This document shows, one piece after another, positions 1-9,749 of a stretch of 64,000 nucleotides of DNA. The notes under the pieces were generated by a model, which was given only the letters and a program-made list of their open reading frames with translations, was not told the DNA's origin and did no database searches. Location: assembly GCF_003148475.1 (NCBI RefSeq), contig NZ_QGGG01000008.1, positions 62,001-126,000 on the forward strand, given 5' to 3'. This DNA comes from Pseudaminobacter salicylatoxidans (lineage in GTDB: Bacteria > Pseudomonadota > Alphaproteobacteria > Rhizobiales > Rhizobiaceae). A program made the translations under genes and the position numbers. The first letter of the stretch is position 1. The number at the start of each line of letters is the position of its first letter.

Positions 1-352
1 ATTGCGGCACGTTCTGGAAAGCCGAAGCGGCAAATCCCGCGACGACCAGCAGCACCATCAGCGTGCCCAGCAGCTTTGCGATTTCCATGAACACGACGCG
101 ATAGAGCCCGATGGCGTCCTGCTCGGTCGCCAGCGGCCACTCCTCCGGCCGCTCCAGGAAAATGCTCAGAAACACGCCCAACCGGGCAATGTCGTCTTGC
201 GCGAAGAAAATCGCGAACACCATGACGGCGGTGAGGGAGGCAAAGATCGAGGTTTCCTTCGAGACCGGCAGCTTGCCCTTCTCGATCGTGTCGCGGATCT
301 TCTTTTCCGTCGCCTCTTCTGTTTTGCTGTCTTTATCGGCGCTCTCGGACAT
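1..352 (-). CDS. flhB: Flagellar export protein FlhB, N-terminal part (cut by window edge)
   Basis: This is the start of FlhB, an inner-membrane component of the flagellar type III export gate that controls the switch in substrate specificity. About 117 codons are visible, beginning MSESADKDSKTEEATEKK, the charged and mostly soluble head with the conserved 'KTEEATxKK' pattern that marks the FlhB/YscU family. A hydrophobic stretch (SLTAVMVFAIFFAQ) follows at about residues 40-53. The ATG lies 20 bases downstream of the fliG stop, so the two are probably co-transcribed with fliG, fliN, fliM and motA. The C-terminal autocleavage domain lies outside the window and cannot be judged. Confidence 0.93.
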   Translation of the reverse strand, partial: MSESADKDSKTEEATEKKIRDTIEKGKLPVSKETSIFASLTAVMVFAIFFAQDDIARLGVFLSIFLERPEEWPLATEQDAIGLYRVVFMEIAKLLGTLMVLLVVAGFAASAFQNVPQ

Positions 353-372
353 GGCGCGGTCCGGTCAGCCGG

Positions 373-1380
373 TCAGGCAGCGTTCTGGGCGTTCGGCAGT
401 TCGAAAACTCCCTCCAGCGACATGCGGATGGCCGTCGAAGCCACGGTGCGGCGCGCATTCATCACATCGGCCATGATCAGCCCGTCCACCTCCTGCGCAA
501 GCTCCGTCTCGATCATGCGCCGCGTTCTGGCACCGATGGAGGACAGCACCGCCTCGGCCATTTCGGGCGGGGCTCCGCGCAGACACAGGGTCAGCAACTC
601 GGTCGAAAGCCCGTCGAACAGGGCCACGCGCGCCTTCTGCGAAAGAAACACGACATCGTCGAAGGAGAACATGCGTGCGCGGATGCCATCCAGGTCGGCC
701 GCGCCCTGCTGCTCCAGGTCCTGCATGAGTTCCTCGGCCTGCGACTTGTCCATTTCATTGAGCAGGCTGGCGACACGGCTCTGCCCGGCGGAAATGTCCT
801 TCGAGGCGCGCTCGGAAAGCACCCTGCTGCGGAGCTGGTTTTCGACGATGCGCGTGGCCGCCTCAGGCACCGTTCCCATCGACATCATGCGCTTGATGAT
901 CTCGGCGCGCATCTCCTTTTCCAGCGAAAGCAGGACATTTGCCGCAGCCGATGGCGCAAGCTTGGACAGGATAACGGCCGCTATCTGCGGATGCTCGCCG
1001 ACAAGGAAAGTGCCTATCCGCGCCGGATCGACCCTTTCCAGTTCGGGCCAGACCGGCGGCGGGCCGTCCTGGGCCTTGGCGCCGCCGCGCCCCATGATGG
1101 CGTTCATTTCCTCGGGCGACAGCGATTCATTGAGGAGCGCGTTCATGTCGTCGGCGGAATCGAGCAGGCCCGCGCCCTCGGTGAACTCGGCTTCGAACTC
1201 GGCGACGATCTTCTCAAGATCGCTTTGCGGGATGGTGCGCAGCAGGCGCGCCGCTTCGATCAGCGCCTTCAGCTCTTCCTGCTTGAAGAACTTCAGCAGC
1301 CGGCTGGCCGAGGGCTTGCCCATCGCCACCAGGATCGCGGCAGCCTTCTGCGCGCGCGTGAGCGTGGCCAGCGCCGTCAT
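373..1380 (-). CDS. fliG: Flagellar motor switch protein FliG
   Basis: FliG forms the part of the cytoplasmic C-ring that joins the MS ring (FliF C-terminus) to the switch and transmits torque from the MotA stator. The 335-residue protein has the usual family length. The N-terminal FliF-binding domain runs MTALATLTRAQKAAAILVAMG, a middle domain carries the EHPQ motif (GEHPQIAAVILSKL, about residues 128-141), and the C-terminal torque domain ends MADVMNARRTVASTAIRMSLEG. It lies between fliN and flhB on the minus strand. Its FliF partner is frameshifted in this genome exactly upstream of the region FliG binds. Confidence 0.97.
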   Translation of the reverse strand: MTALATLTRAQKAAAILVAMGKPSASRLLKFFKQEELKALIEAARLLRTIPQSDLEKIVAEFEAEFTEGAGLLDSADDMNALLNESLSPEEMNAIMGRGGAKAQDGPPPVWPELERVDPARIGTFLVGEHPQIAAVILSKLAPSAAANVLLSLEKEMRAEIIKRMMSMGTVPEAATRIVENQLRSRVLSERASKDISAGQSRVASLLNEMDKSQAEELMQDLEQQGAADLDGIRARMFSFDDVVFLSQKARVALFDGLSTELLTLCLRGAPPEMAEAVLSSIGARTRRMIETELAQEVDGLIMADVMNARRTVASTAIRMSLEGVFELPNAQNAA

Positions 1381-1423
1381 GCCGCCGAACCTTCAGGCTG
1401 ATCTGGCTGTAGGCGATACGACA

Positions 1424-1831
1424 TCAGGCAGGCTTCGCCGCGGTGATGATTTCGGTGAGCTTGATGCCAAAGCGCGACGGGTCGCTTTCCAGAACCGTGA
1501 TTTCGCCGCGCGCGATCCTGCGCCCGTTGACGACGACATCCACCGGCTCGCCGATGCGGCGGTTCAGCGCCACGGTCGATCCCTGTTGAAGCGCCAGCAG
1601 TTCCGACACCTGCATCTCGGTGCTGCCGAGCACGATCTGGACCTCCACCGGGATGTTCATGACGACCGCCGCGTTCGGCGTCGCCTGCCGCTCATGCCGC
1701 GAACTGTCGTCGGATGCCTTTCCGGCCTCGTCCCGCAGCGCGCCGCGCAGTTCCTCGATAGCCCGGTTGAGTTGCTCTTCCGGGATATCGGCGGCGGTAT
1801 CGGCCTGCTGTTCCGCGCTGGTCTGGTTCAT
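1424..1831 (-). CDS. fliN: Flagellar motor switch protein FliN
   Basis: FliN is the lower C-ring switch component. The C-terminal SpoA domain is clear: '[20 protein letters not shown]', then '[18 protein letters not shown]' and 'FGIKLTEI'. The N-terminal ~50 residues are low-complexity and rich in Ala, Glu and Gln. Two in-frame ATGs are close together (1843 and 1831). I prefer 1831 (MNQTSAEQQ) because a GGAG lies about 7 bases upstream, whereas 1843 has no clear ribosome site. The gene sits 43 bases after fliM and 43 before fliG, consistent with one operon. Confidence 0.95.
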   Translation of the reverse strand: MNQTSAEQQADTAADIPEEQLNRAIEELRGALRDEAGKASDDSSRHERQATPNAAVVMNIPVEVQIVLGSTEMQVSELLALQQGSTVALNRRIGEPVDVVVNGRRIARGEITVLESDPSRFGIKLTEIITAAKPA

Positions 1832-1874
1832 CTGGGTCTCCATTTCAGGGCATTCCACGAAACGACGCCATGCG

Positions 1875-2810
1875 TCATCCCGGCAACAGCGTTTCCATAA
1901 GATCCTGGCCGGCATCGAACGGGTGCCTGATTCGCACCGTGTAATTCTGCCCCAGTTTACCGAATTCGCACATAAACAGCGTCTTGTTGCGCGACGAGAG
2001 CCGCGCCTGTGTCTGCGCCATGTCGTCCAGCTCGATCACCTGTCCCTCCCGCAGATGCGCGATCTCGCCAAGCGTCATGCGGGCGAGCTGGAGCGTCGCT
2101 TCCAGATTGACGCTGGAGCGCATCACTTCCTCGCCGAAGCGCTCCTGCCAGTCCTGCTCGGTCTCGGCAGCCGGCGACGGCACACCCGCTTCGCCGCGAT
2201 GCTTCAGGAGCACGCGCTCCGGCATGGTCAGCACGATCGTGCCCAGGTTCGCGGCCGACGAAATGGAGAACACGACGCGTACCGCCGGACCATCGCGCAA
2301 AATATGGCGCCTCAGATCCGTCCCGGTGATGGCGTGCGGCAGCGGCAGCCGGAACTCGAAAGCCCGCGGGCCGCTCCCGTTGATCGCCCTGGCGATCTCC
2401 TCGAACACCATGGTGGCGATCTCGGTCTCGGTCGGCGACAGGTCACGGTCGATGGCCGGCAATGTCTCGTCCACATCGCCGCCGAATAAGGCATGGACGA
2501 GCAGCGTGATCGCCGCAGGATTGGCCGAAAGGATCAGCGCGTCCGGAGAGGAGGCCGACGCGGCGACCGTCATGGCATGGCGCGCGTCGGACGGCCGCGC
2601 CTTGGCGAAGCGCACGAGTTCGACCGTGTCGATCTCCAGATCGAGCGGCGACGCAAGCTTGGCGTTCAGGCTCTCCATGATCGTCGACAGCGAACGCTCG
2701 GCAAGCGCCCGCGCCGCGCCGATGACGCGGCCGGGCTCGCCGGTGTCGCCGACGAGGCGCTCGACGATGAAGGAAGAAGGCGTTTCCGCTCGACTCGCCG
2801 CACTTACCAT
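1875..2810 (-). CDS. fliM: Flagellar motor switch protein FliM
   Basis: FliM is the C-ring protein that in enterics binds phospho-CheY and changes rotation direction. The 311-residue product has the CheC-like middle domain (about residues 40-210, e.g. '[23 protein letters not shown]', '[14 protein letters not shown]') and a C-terminal SpoA domain ('[25 protein letters not shown]', residues about 235-260). The N-terminal EIDxLL-type CheY-binding segment is not evident. I read this as the divergent rhizobial form rather than a truncation, because the length matches rhizobial FliM. It is flanked by motA and fliN on the same strand. Confidence 0.93.
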   Translation of the reverse strand: MVSAASRAETPSSFIVERLVGDTGEPGRVIGAARALAERSLSTIMESLNAKLASPLDLEIDTVELVRFAKARPSDARHAMTVAASASSPDALILSANPAAITLLVHALFGGDVDETLPAIDRDLSPTETEIATMVFEEIARAINGSGPRAFEFRLPLPHAITGTDLRRHILRDGPAVRVVFSISSAANLGTIVLTMPERVLLKHRGEAGVPSPAAETEQDWQERFGEEVMRSSVNLEATLQLARMTLGEIAHLREGQVIELDDMAQTQARLSSRNKTLFMCEFGKLGQNYTVRIRHPFDAGQDLMETLLPG

Positions 2811-2844
2811 GGCTGGCCCTCATTCCACTTTACCGCTGCCATCC

Positions 2845-3723
2845 TCATGCAGCCTTCTTGGCTTCGGCAAAGCCGGTATTCATCGTGCTCTGGTCGACCG
2901 CATCGATGGAGGGACGGTCGTGGGAAGAGATGGTCTTGCGGCCGAACTCGATGGCGACCTGCGGCAGCGCGCCATTGAGATGGGCAAGCAGGGTCTGCTT
3001 CACGATGATGTAGAGACGGTGGTTCTTCTCGCGCACGACCTTGATCTTGGTCGCTACGGGCCCGACCACCGCATAGGAAAGGAAGATGCCGAGGAAGGTG
3101 CCGACAAGAGCCGCGCCGATCAACGCGCCGAGGATTTCCGGCGACTGGTCGAGCGCGCCCATGGCCTTCACCACGCCAAGCACCGCCGCGACGATGCCAA
3201 GCGCCGGAAGACCGTCCGCCACGGCCATCAGCGCGTGATAAGGCTTCAGCTTGTCGACGCGAATGGTATTGATTTCCTCATCCATCAACGCCTCGATCTC
3301 ATGCGGGCGTGCATTGCCGATGATGATGATGCGGCAATAGTCGCAAATGAACTGGGTGAGGTCAGGCTTCTTGAGAACGCTCGGAAACGCCTGGAAGATC
3401 GCCGATTCCTCGGGATTGTCGATATGCGCCTCGACCTCGCTGCGCGACTTGGCGCGCAGCTCGCGCATCAGGCTATGCAGTACGCCGAGCGTTTCGAGAT
3501 AGTCGCGTTCCTTGGGAACGGCCTGCCTGAAGGCCTCGCCGCAGGCTCGGGCGGTGTCCTTCACCGTCGCCATGGGGTTTGCGACGAGGAACGTTCCGAC
3601 AGCGGCACCGACGATGATGACCGCTTCCCACGGCTGGAGCAGAACATTGATATGCCCGCCCATGGCCATGAAGCCGCCAAGCACGCAGCCCATGGTCACA
3701 ACGATACCGATGATAATGCCCAC
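2845..3723 (-). CDS. motA: Flagellar stator protein MotA
   Basis: MotA is the inner-membrane stator subunit that, with MotB, couples proton flow to rotation. The 292-residue form chosen here starts at a GTG ([23 protein letters not shown]), with an excellent GGAAGGA five bases upstream. A longer open frame to 3810 would add 29 residues with no support. Four membrane segments are visible: about residues 1-20, 30-50, 170-190 and 203-225. The cytoplasmic loop between segments 2 and 3 carries the charged stretch that contacts FliG. The gene heads the minus-strand operon and is divergent from the DUF1217/flgF operon. Confidence 0.95.
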   Translation of the reverse strand: MGIIIGIVVTMGCVLGGFMAMGGHINVLLQPWEAVIIVGAAVGTFLVANPMATVKDTARACGEAFRQAVPKERDYLETLGVLHSLMRELRAKSRSEVEAHIDNPEESAIFQAFPSVLKKPDLTQFICDYCRIIIIGNARPHEIEALMDEEINTIRVDKLKPYHALMAVADGLPALGIVAAVLGVVKAMGALDQSPEILGALIGAALVGTFLGIFLSYAVVGPVATKIKVVREKNHRLYIIVKQTLLAHLNGALPQVAIEFGRKTISSHDRPSIDAVDQSTMNTGFAEAKKAA

Positions 3724-3883
3724 CGTCAGTCCTTCCGCAAGTCGCGTTATCGAAGAAGCAATAATGACCGTGCCTTGTGTGAGGCTTGAATCGATGCGCG
3801 CCACATCCACCGCCTCCCTTCAGCTTCGCGCAAGGAATCCGCTCTAGCATGGCAGGCTACGTTCGGGGTGCGGAGGCTGCCAC
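3724..3883. promoter_or_regulatory. Divergent promoter region between motA and the DUF1217/flgF operon
   Basis: This 160-bp gap separates two divergently transcribed flagellar operons and must carry promoters for both. The only signals I can place firmly are the ribosome binding sites: GGAAGGA for motA on the minus strand, and GGAGG about 8 bases before the GTG of the DUF1217 gene. I see no convincing -35/-10 pair for a housekeeping sigma factor. Regulation by the FtcR/Rem regulator encoded at 21801 is an inference. Confidence 0.5.
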
Positions 3884-5005
3884 GTGATCAACACCTACAC
3901 CAGTTACCAGCTCATCACGCGCGACATCGACAAGTCGTTGAGCCGCGTGCAGAAGCAGCCATTGGTGGACCGCGAGACGAAATACTACCTGGAGAACATC
4001 ACCAAGGTTAAGTCGATCGACGAGTTCGTCGATAACCCCCGCCTTTTCAAATACGCCATGAAGGCATTCGGGCTCGAGGACATGTCCTACGCCAAGGCCT
4101 TCATGAAGAAGGCGTTGAAGGAAGGCATTTCCGACCCCGACAGCTTCGCCAACAAGCTTACCGACAAGCGTTATGCTGAATTCGTCAGCGCCTTCAACTT
4201 CGCGGACCATGGCAGCGAGGCGACCGTCTACAACAAGGCGCAGCAGTTCGCCGTCGAGAATTTCCGGGCGCAGGCCGTGATCCGCGGCATCGATCCCAAT
4301 TCCGATGAGGTGAAAGCGGCGAACCAGTACTACCTCACCCACATCGTCGACGTGAAGTCGATCGACGACCTGATGGCCGACGACCAGCTCTTCGCCTATG
4401 CCGCCACGGCCTTCGGCATGGATCCCGAAGTCGATACGAAGGACTTCCTGCGCAAGATCCTCGAAGGCGGTGTGCGCGACCCCGACAGCCTGGCCAACAA
4501 GCAGTCCGAGCCTCGCTATGCCGCCTTCGCTACGGCCTACAATTTCGAAGCCTTTGGCGAGGAAGCCACGACGCGCAATCCGGCGCAGCTTTCCGTCACG
4601 GAAAAGTTCTATCGCCAGACGCTCGAGGAGGATGCCGGCCAGCAGAATGAAGGCGTGCGGCTCGCGCTCTACTTCCAGCGCAAGGCGTCAGGCATCACCT
4701 CCTTCTATCAGGTCCTCGGCGACAAGGCGCTTGCGCAGGTGGTGCGCACGGTGCTCGGGCTGCCGGACAGCTTTGTCCAGACCGACATTGACAAGCAGGT
4801 CAAGTATTTCGAGCAGAAGCTGAAAGTCGAGGATTTCTCCGACGCAAAGGCGCTCGAAAAGTTCCTGACCCGCTTCACCACCATGTGGGAGATCGAGAAC
4901 CCGTCATCTCCCGCGCAGGCCTCGCTCAGCATCCTGTTCAGCCAGCCGCCAGAATATGGCGTCTCGACCAATTTGCTGTTGGCCATCCAGAAAATGAGAA
5001 GCTGA
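3884..5005 (+). CDS. DUF1217 family flagellar-locus protein
   Basis: The 373-residue protein is of the DUF1217 type, found in the flagellar cluster of many Rhizobiales between motA and flgF; its molecular role is not established. It consists of tandem helical modules. The repeated phrase 'YYLENITKVKSIDEFVDNPRLFKYAMKAFGLED' at residues 34-66 recurs in related form ('YYLTHIVDVKSIDDLMADDQLFAYAATAFGMD') at about residues 148-179. Each is followed by 'ISDPDSFANKLTDKRYAEFVSAFNF' or 'VRDPDSLANKQSEPRYAAFATAYNF'. The start is GTG with GGAGG 8 bases upstream. No signal peptide or membrane segment is visible. It lies 10 bases before flgF, so it is probably co-transcribed. Confidence 0.85.
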   Translation: MINTYTSYQLITRDIDKSLSRVQKQPLVDRETKYYLENITKVKSIDEFVDNPRLFKYAMKAFGLEDMSYAKAFMKKALKEGISDPDSFANKLTDKRYAEFVSAFNFADHGSEATVYNKAQQFAVENFRAQAVIRGIDPNSDEVKAANQYYLTHIVDVKSIDDLMADDQLFAYAATAFGMDPEVDTKDFLRKILEGGVRDPDSLANKQSEPRYAAFATAYNFEAFGEEATTRNPAQLSVTEKFYRQTLEEDAGQQNEGVRLALYFQRKASGITSFYQVLGDKALAQVVRTVLGLPDSFVQTDIDKQVKYFEQKLKVEDFSDAKALEKFLTRFTTMWEIENPSSPAQASLSILFSQPPEYGVSTNLLLAIQKMRS

Positions 5006-5015
5006 GGACAAGCAC

Positions 5016-5738
5016 GTGCAGGACGGTCTTTACGTAGCCCTTTCATCGCAGATCGCGCTGGAGCGCCGGCTGAACACGATTGCCGACAACGTCGCCAATG
5101 CTTCCACGGTCGGCTTCCGGGCCACCGGCGTGAAATTTGAAGACGTGATTTCCGGACTCGGCCAGAAATCCGTGGCCTTCGTCTCCACCGGCGACACTTA
5201 TCTGTCGACCGCCTCCGGCGGCATGCGCGAGACCGGCAACCCCTTCGACTTCGCCGTCAAGGGAGAGGCCTGGTTCGGCCTCCAGACCCCGGCCGGTCTC
5301 GTGATGACGCGCGACGGCCGCTTCACCATGCAGGAGAACGGCGATCTCGTAAGCGTCGAAGGATACCCCGTCGTCGATGCCGGCGGTGCGCCGATCCAGC
5401 TGGACCCGCGCGCCGGGCCACCGGAAGTCGGCGCCGACGGCATGCTGCGTCAGGCCGGCCAGCAGATCGGCGCGATCGGCCTCTTCACCTTCGATCCCGG
5501 CCTCAACTTCACGCGCTTCGCCAATTCCGGCATCATTCCAAACGGGCAGCCCGAACCGGTGGTCGATCGCATCGAGATGGGGGTTGCTCAGGGCTTCGTG
5601 GAAGAATCCAACGTCAACCCCATCCTGGAATTGACACACCTGATCTCGGTCCAGCGCGCCTTCGAAAACACCTCCGCCCTGGTACGCAACACCAGCGAAA
5701 CCTTTAGCGAGGCGGTGCGTACGCTCGGCTCGAAGTAA
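5016..5738 (+). CDS. flgF: Flagellar proximal rod protein FlgF
   Basis: FlgF builds part of the periplasmic proximal rod. The 240-residue product has the axial-protein N-terminal motif ('ALERRLNTIADNVANASTVGFRA', about residues 13-35) and the C-terminal axial motif ('VEESNVNPILELTHLISVQRAFENTSALV', about residues 192-220). These form the coiled-coil that packs in the rod. It begins with GTG and runs just ahead of fliI. The product lacks a cleavable signal peptide, as expected for a substrate of the flagellar type III exporter. Confidence 0.95.
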   Translation: MQDGLYVALSSQIALERRLNTIADNVANASTVGFRATGVKFEDVISGLGQKSVAFVSTGDTYLSTASGGMRETGNPFDFAVKGEAWFGLQTPAGLVMTRDGRFTMQENGDLVSVEGYPVVDAGGAPIQLDPRAGPPEVGADGMLRQAGQQIGAIGLFTFDPGLNFTRFANSGIIPNGQPEPVVDRIEMGVAQGFVEESNVNPILELTHLISVQRAFENTSALVRNTSETFSEAVRTLGSK

Positions 5739-5747
5739 GCGCGCGAC

Positions 5748-7160
5748 ATGCCCGACACACTGCCGGCCAAGGCGAACCTCCAAGCACCGCCCATGATGGA
5801 GCGGGAGAACCGGCTGACCTTGCTGGAGCACGGCTTCGCGCGCTTCACCGATGAACGAACCATGGTCAAGCGCGGCGGTCGCATCATCGAGGTTTCGCAA
5901 ACCCATTACCGGGTTCGCGGCCTCTCGGACATAGCCCGGCTCGGCGACATCGTGGAACATCGCGGACAGGCCGGCGCCCGCCGTGGCGAGGTGGTGCAGA
6001 TCAACGCCGATGACGTTCTCATCGCGCCGTTCGAACGTTCGGCCGATGCGGGCGTCGGCGACCTGGTCTTCAATCGCGGTCCCTTCACGGTCGCCCCCCA
6101 TCATTCCTGGCGAGGTCGCGTGATCGATGCGCTGGCCATGCCCATCGACGGCGGGCCGGCGCTCATGCAGGGCGACGCTCGCGATGCCTGCAAGGCAACG
6201 CCCCCGGCCGCTCTCGCCCGCCAGCGCGTCGAGACATCCTTTCTGACCGGCGTGCGCGTCATCGACATTTTCACGCCGATCTGTTTCGGCCAGCGCCTCG
6301 GTATTTTTGCGGGTTCAGGCGTCGGCAAATCGACGCTGCTTGCGATGCTGGCGAACGCGCAGGCCTTCGATACGGTGGTGGTGGCGCTGGTCGGCGAGCG
6401 CGGCCGTGAGGTGCGCGAGTTTCTGGAAGACACGCTCGGCAAGGACGGCATGACAAAAACGGTTGCCGTGGTCGCCACCAGCGACGAAAGCGCTATGATG
6501 CGCCGCCGCGCACCCGACACCGCCATGCGCGTGGCCGAGCATTTTCGCGAGCGTGGCGACCGCGTGCTGCTGGTGCTCGATTCCATCACCCGCTTTGCCC
6601 ATGCCTTGCGCGAGGTCGCCATCGGCACCGGCGAGCCGCCGATCGCGCGCGGCTATCCGGCCTCCGTCTTCACCGACCTGCCCAAGCTTCTGGAGCGTGC
6701 CGGTCCGGGCGTCGAGGGCGCCGGCTCGATCACCGCGATCATCTCGGTGCTGGTGGATGGTGACGATCACAACGATCCGGTGGCCGACTCCGTGCGCGGC
6801 ATCCTCGACGGCCACATCGTGCTTGAGCGGGGCATTGCCGAACAAGGACGCTTTCCGGCCGTCAACCCGCTTGCCTCGATCTCACGTCTGGCCGGCAAGG
6901 CATGGAGCGACGACGAACGCGTGCTTGTCAGCCGCCTCAAGGCCTTGATCTCGCGCTTCGAGGACACCCGCGACATCCGCCTGCTCGGCGCATACCAGCC
7001 CGGTGCCGACGCCGAACTCGACATGGCCGTGCGGCAGGTCCCCATTGTCTATGAGGTCCTGACGCAAACGCCCGCCGATCCGCCCTCCCCCGATCCGCTG
7101 GCCGATCTCGCCCGTCATCTCAGAACGAAGGAAAAGCCCAATGCAGCTCAGCCAGATTGA
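5748..7160 (+). CDS. fliI: Flagellum-specific export ATPase FliI
   Basis: FliI is the cytoplasmic ATPase that energises and orders flagellar protein export. The 470 residues match the family. An N-terminal beta-barrel-like domain is followed by the catalytic F1-beta-like domain with Walker A 'GSGVGKST' (about residues 190-197) and Walker B 'RVLLVLDSITRFAHA' (about residues 271-285). The 'GARRGEVVQI' and 'GYPASVFTDLPKLLERAGPG' segments are typical of FliI. It overlaps the next gene by 20 bases, indicating translational coupling. Its usual partner FliH is not recognisable by name here; a coiled-coil candidate is encoded at 16570. Confidence 0.97.
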   Translation: MPDTLPAKANLQAPPMMERENRLTLLEHGFARFTDERTMVKRGGRIIEVSQTHYRVRGLSDIARLGDIVEHRGQAGARRGEVVQINADDVLIAPFERSADAGVGDLVFNRGPFTVAPHHSWRGRVIDALAMPIDGGPALMQGDARDACKATPPAALARQRVETSFLTGVRVIDIFTPICFGQRLGIFAGSGVGKSTLLAMLANAQAFDTVVVALVGERGREVREFLEDTLGKDGMTKTVAVVATSDESAMMRRRAPDTAMRVAEHFRERGDRVLLVLDSITRFAHALREVAIGTGEPPIARGYPASVFTDLPKLLERAGPGVEGAGSITAIISVLVDGDDHNDPVADSVRGILDGHIVLERGIAEQGRFPAVNPLASISRLAGKAWSDDERVLVSRLKALISRFEDTRDIRLLGAYQPGADAELDMAVRQVPIVYEVLTQTPADPPSPDPLADLARHLRTKEKPNAAQPD

Positions 7161-7755
7161 GCAGACCCTTCACGAACTGATCGAGAACGAAAGAGCGGCC
7201 GAGGCGAAACGACGCTGGAGACCGCTGGCGCTGCTGCGCCGCTGGGGCACCGAAGCCGGCAAGCCGGATCGCCGCGGCGACCTCGTCATCGCCGGTCTGG
7301 GCGTCACGCTCGGCCTCGTTTGCGCGCTGTTTCCCTGGTACATCTTCTTCAATCAGGAGAAATTCGGCATCGAAGCGCTGAAATTCGGCGAATATGGCGA
7401 GAGCGACCGCGCCGGTCCGCTTGCCTTGAACGCGCGCACCCTGCGGCCTGTCGATCTGCTGCCCGAGGATGCGCTTCCATCCGACGCGCTCGACCCCTTC
7501 GCCACCGGCACCCTGCCGGATGCGAAGCGGGAGCGCACACCCGTCGCAAACCAGCCCTTTCCGCTCGAGGATGTTCCCTATCAACTGCTTCACGTCGTCA
7601 ATGGCCGCGGCCTGATCGAGGATGAGGCCGGGTTGTGGGTGGTGCAGCCCGGCGCCCTGCTTCCCGACAGCAGCCGCGTCGCCAGCATCGAACGCCGCGC
7701 CGGAAAGTGGGTGATGGTGACCAACCGCGACAAGGTCGTAGAGATTAACAAATAG
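7141..7755 (+). CDS. Single-pass membrane protein of the flagellar operon, function unknown
   Basis: I do not recognise a named family for this 204-residue protein. It has a basic cytoplasmic N-terminus (about 45 residues, rich in Arg and Lys), one membrane segment (about residues 48-68, 'LVIAGLGVTLGLVCALFPWYIFF'), and an outer domain ending in a compact module ('YQLLHVVNGRGLIEDEAGLWVVQPGALLPDSSRVASIERRAGKWVMVTN') that looks beta-rich. It overlaps the fliI end by 20 bases and precedes flgB. In rhizobial flagellar clusters an unnamed gene occupies this same slot between fliI and flgB. A role at the basal body or export gate is inferred from position only. Confidence 0.75.
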   Translation: MQLSQIEQTLHELIENERAAEAKRRWRPLALLRRWGTEAGKPDRRGDLVIAGLGVTLGLVCALFPWYIFFNQEKFGIEALKFGEYGESDRAGPLALNARTLRPVDLLPEDALPSDALDPFATGTLPDAKRERTPVANQPFPLEDVPYQLLHVVNGRGLIEDEAGLWVVQPGALLPDSSRVASIERRAGKWVMVTNRDKVVEINK

Positions 7756-7820
7756 TTGCACGCCGCAAGGCCCGCGCAAGACTGACTGCCTAGAGTCCGG
7801 ACATCTGCCCGGAGAAGTCT

Positions 7821-8201
7821 ATGCAGCCCGTAAATTTGTTCCATCTCGCTTCGCAGCAATCGCAGTGGCTCACCGTGCGCCAATCGGCGATTGCCGGCAA
7901 CATCGCCAACGTCAATACGCCCGGCTACGGAACCGCCGAAATCGAGCCCTTCGAGAAAGTGCTCAACAATCAAAGCGTCTCGATGAAGGCGACGCAGGCG
8001 GGTCATTTCGAGGCCGGCGTGACCAATGCCGCCTTCGCCGTGCGCAACGAGAGCGGCAAGAATTCCGTGTTGCCTTCGGAGAATACGGTGGTTCTGGAAA
8101 ACGAACTCATGAAAGCCGGCGAAGTGCGCCGCACCTATGAGCTGAACACCGCCATCGTGAAGGCATTCCACCGCATGATGATGCTGAGCGTGAAAGGCTG
8201 A
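7821..8201 (+). CDS. flgB: Flagellar basal-body rod protein FlgB
   Basis: FlgB is the most proximal rod subunit, next to FliE and the MS ring. The 126-residue protein shows the rod signature '[30 protein letters not shown]' (about residues 21-50) and the C-terminal helix ('[21 protein letters not shown]') typical of FlgB. A GGAG lies a few bases before the ATG, and flgC starts 2 bases after its stop. With flgC, fliE and flgG it forms a tight rod operon. Confidence 0.96.
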   Translation: MQPVNLFHLASQQSQWLTVRQSAIAGNIANVNTPGYGTAEIEPFEKVLNNQSVSMKATQAGHFEAGVTNAAFAVRNESGKNSVLPSENTVVLENELMKAGEVRRTYELNTAIVKAFHRMMMLSVKG

Positions 8202-8203
8202 CC

Positions 8204-8623
8204 ATGGACGCGCTCTCCGCCACCCTCAAGGTTGCCGCTTCCGGCCTGACCGCGCAGTCAGAACGCCTGCGCATCGTCTCGGAAAACCTTGCCAACGCGC
8301 AGTCGACCGGCAGCACGCCCGGTTCCGATCCCTACCAGCGCAAGACCGTCATCTTCTCCGCCGAGCTGGACCGTTCGGTTGGCGCATCCACGGTCAACGT
8401 CGCTTCGGTAGACCGCGACCGCTCGGCTTTCCCGGTCGAGTACCTGCCGGGCCACGAGGCGGCCGACGAAGCCGGCTACGTGAAGATGCCCAACGTCAAC
8501 GTGCTGGTCGAAATGGCTGACATGACCGAGGCCAACCGCTCTTACGAAGCCAACCTCCAGGTCGTGAAGCAGGCGCGTGACCTCATTTCCATGACCATCG
8601 ATCTTATGAGAGGCCAATCATGA
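8204..8623 (+). CDS. flgC: Flagellar basal-body rod protein FlgC
   Basis: FlgC is a proximal rod subunit. The 139-residue product carries '[27 protein letters not shown]' at residues 8-34 and the C-terminal axial motif '[37 protein letters not shown]' from about residue 95. Length and motifs fit the family. It overlaps the start of fliE by 4 bases (ATGA), showing translational coupling. Confidence 0.96.
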   Translation: MDALSATLKVAASGLTAQSERLRIVSENLANAQSTGSTPGSDPYQRKTVIFSAELDRSVGASTVNVASVDRDRSAFPVEYLPGHEAADEAGYVKMPNVNVLVEMADMTEANRSYEANLQVVKQARDLISMTIDLMRGQS

Positions 8624-8943
8624 TTACCGGCGTCGGCCCGATCAACTCGCAGCTTCTGTCGAAGGACGCAGGCAGCGTCACCGGCGTCTCCCCCACGGCA
8701 CTCGCGCCGACGGGCGTCGAGACCGGCCAGTCCTTCGCGGCCATGGTGTCGGAAGTGGCCAATCGCACCATCGATACGCTGCAGGGTGCCGAGCAGGTTT
8801 CGGTGCGCGCGCTGCAGGGCGATGCCGATATGCGTCAGGTGGCCGACGCGGTGATGAACGCCGAGCAGTCGCTGCACGCGGCAACCGCCATCCGCGACAA
8901 GATCGTGTCCGCCTATCTCGAAGTCAGCCGCATGGCGATCTGA
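8620..8943 (+). CDS. fliE: Flagellar hook-basal body protein FliE
   Basis: FliE is the small adaptor between the MS ring and the rod and is the first rod-type export substrate. The 107-residue protein ends in the family helix '[34 protein letters not shown]', and its middle has '[25 protein letters not shown]'. The start ATG overlaps the flgC stop. With FliF frameshifted in this sequence, FliE would have no complete MS ring to dock on. Confidence 0.94.
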   Translation: MITGVGPINSQLLSKDAGSVTGVSPTALAPTGVETGQSFAAMVSEVANRTIDTLQGAEQVSVRALQGDADMRQVADAVMNAEQSLHAATAIRDKIVSAYLEVSRMAI

Positions 8944-8957
8944 AGGGAACTGCAAAG

Positions 8958-9746
8958 ATGAAAGCGCTCGCCATCGCCGCCACCGGCATGAATGCCCAGC
9001 AGACCAATCTGGAAGTCATCGCCAACAACATCGCCAACATCAACACGACCGGCTACAAGCGCGCCCGCGCCGAGTTCTCCGACCTGATCTATCAGGTGGA
9101 CCGCCTGCAGGGCGTGCCCAACCGCGCCAACGCCAACATCGTGCCCGAAGGCGTCTCCGTCGGTCTCGGCGTCAAGACCGCGGCCGTTCGCAACGTCCAT
9201 ATCCAGGGGTCGCTCACCAGCACCGGAAACTCCTACGATCTGGCACTCACCGGCAAGGGCTGGTTCCAGGTCGATGGGGCAAACGGCGAGACGCTCTACA
9301 CGCGCGCCGGCGCCTTCAACATCAACGGCACCGGCGATCTCGTCACGGTGGACGGCTTTGCGGTGCAGCCGGCCATCAACGTTCCCGCCGACGCAATCGA
9401 AGTCATCGTTAACAAGTCCGGGCAGGTGTTTGCCCGCCTCGACGGACAGATGGACCTCCAGGAACTCGGCCAGCTCACGCTCGCCACCTTCTCCAACGAA
9501 GCCGGTCTTGCACCGTTGGGCGACAACCTGTTCCAGGAAACCGTCGCCTCCGGCCCCGCCAATGTCGGCGTCCCCGGCGATCCCGGCTATGCCACGATCG
9601 AGCAGGGCTATCTGGAATCGTCCAACGTCGATCCGGTGAAGGAAATCACCGAGCTGATTTCGGCCCAGCGCGCCTATGAAATGAACTCCAAGGTCATTCA
9701 GGCAGCCGACGAGATGGCTGCGGTCGTCTCCAAGAGCATCAGGTAA
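8958..9746 (+). CDS. flgG: Flagellar distal rod protein FlgG
   Basis: FlgG forms the distal, drive-shaft part of the rod. The 262-residue length is exactly that of typical FlgG. The N-terminus has '[31 protein letters not shown]' (about residues 10-40). The central '[36 protein letters not shown]' and the C-terminal '[36 protein letters not shown]' are highly conserved. It is followed closely by flgA. Confidence 0.97.
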   Translation: MKALAIAATGMNAQQTNLEVIANNIANINTTGYKRARAEFSDLIYQVDRLQGVPNRANANIVPEGVSVGLGVKTAAVRNVHIQGSLTSTGNSYDLALTGKGWFQVDGANGETLYTRAGAFNINGTGDLVTVDGFAVQPAINVPADAIEVIVNKSGQVFARLDGQMDLQELGQLTLATFSNEAGLAPLGDNLFQETVASGPANVGVPGDPGYATIEQGYLESSNVDPVKEITELISAQRAYEMNSKVIQAADEMAAVVSKSIR

Positions 9747-9749
9747 GGC

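Noticed and set aside
2-1900. A 632-codon plus-strand frame over flhB, fliG and fliN
   Set aside because: It is antisense to three recognised flagellar genes and has shadow composition (Ser/Arg/Ala-rich).
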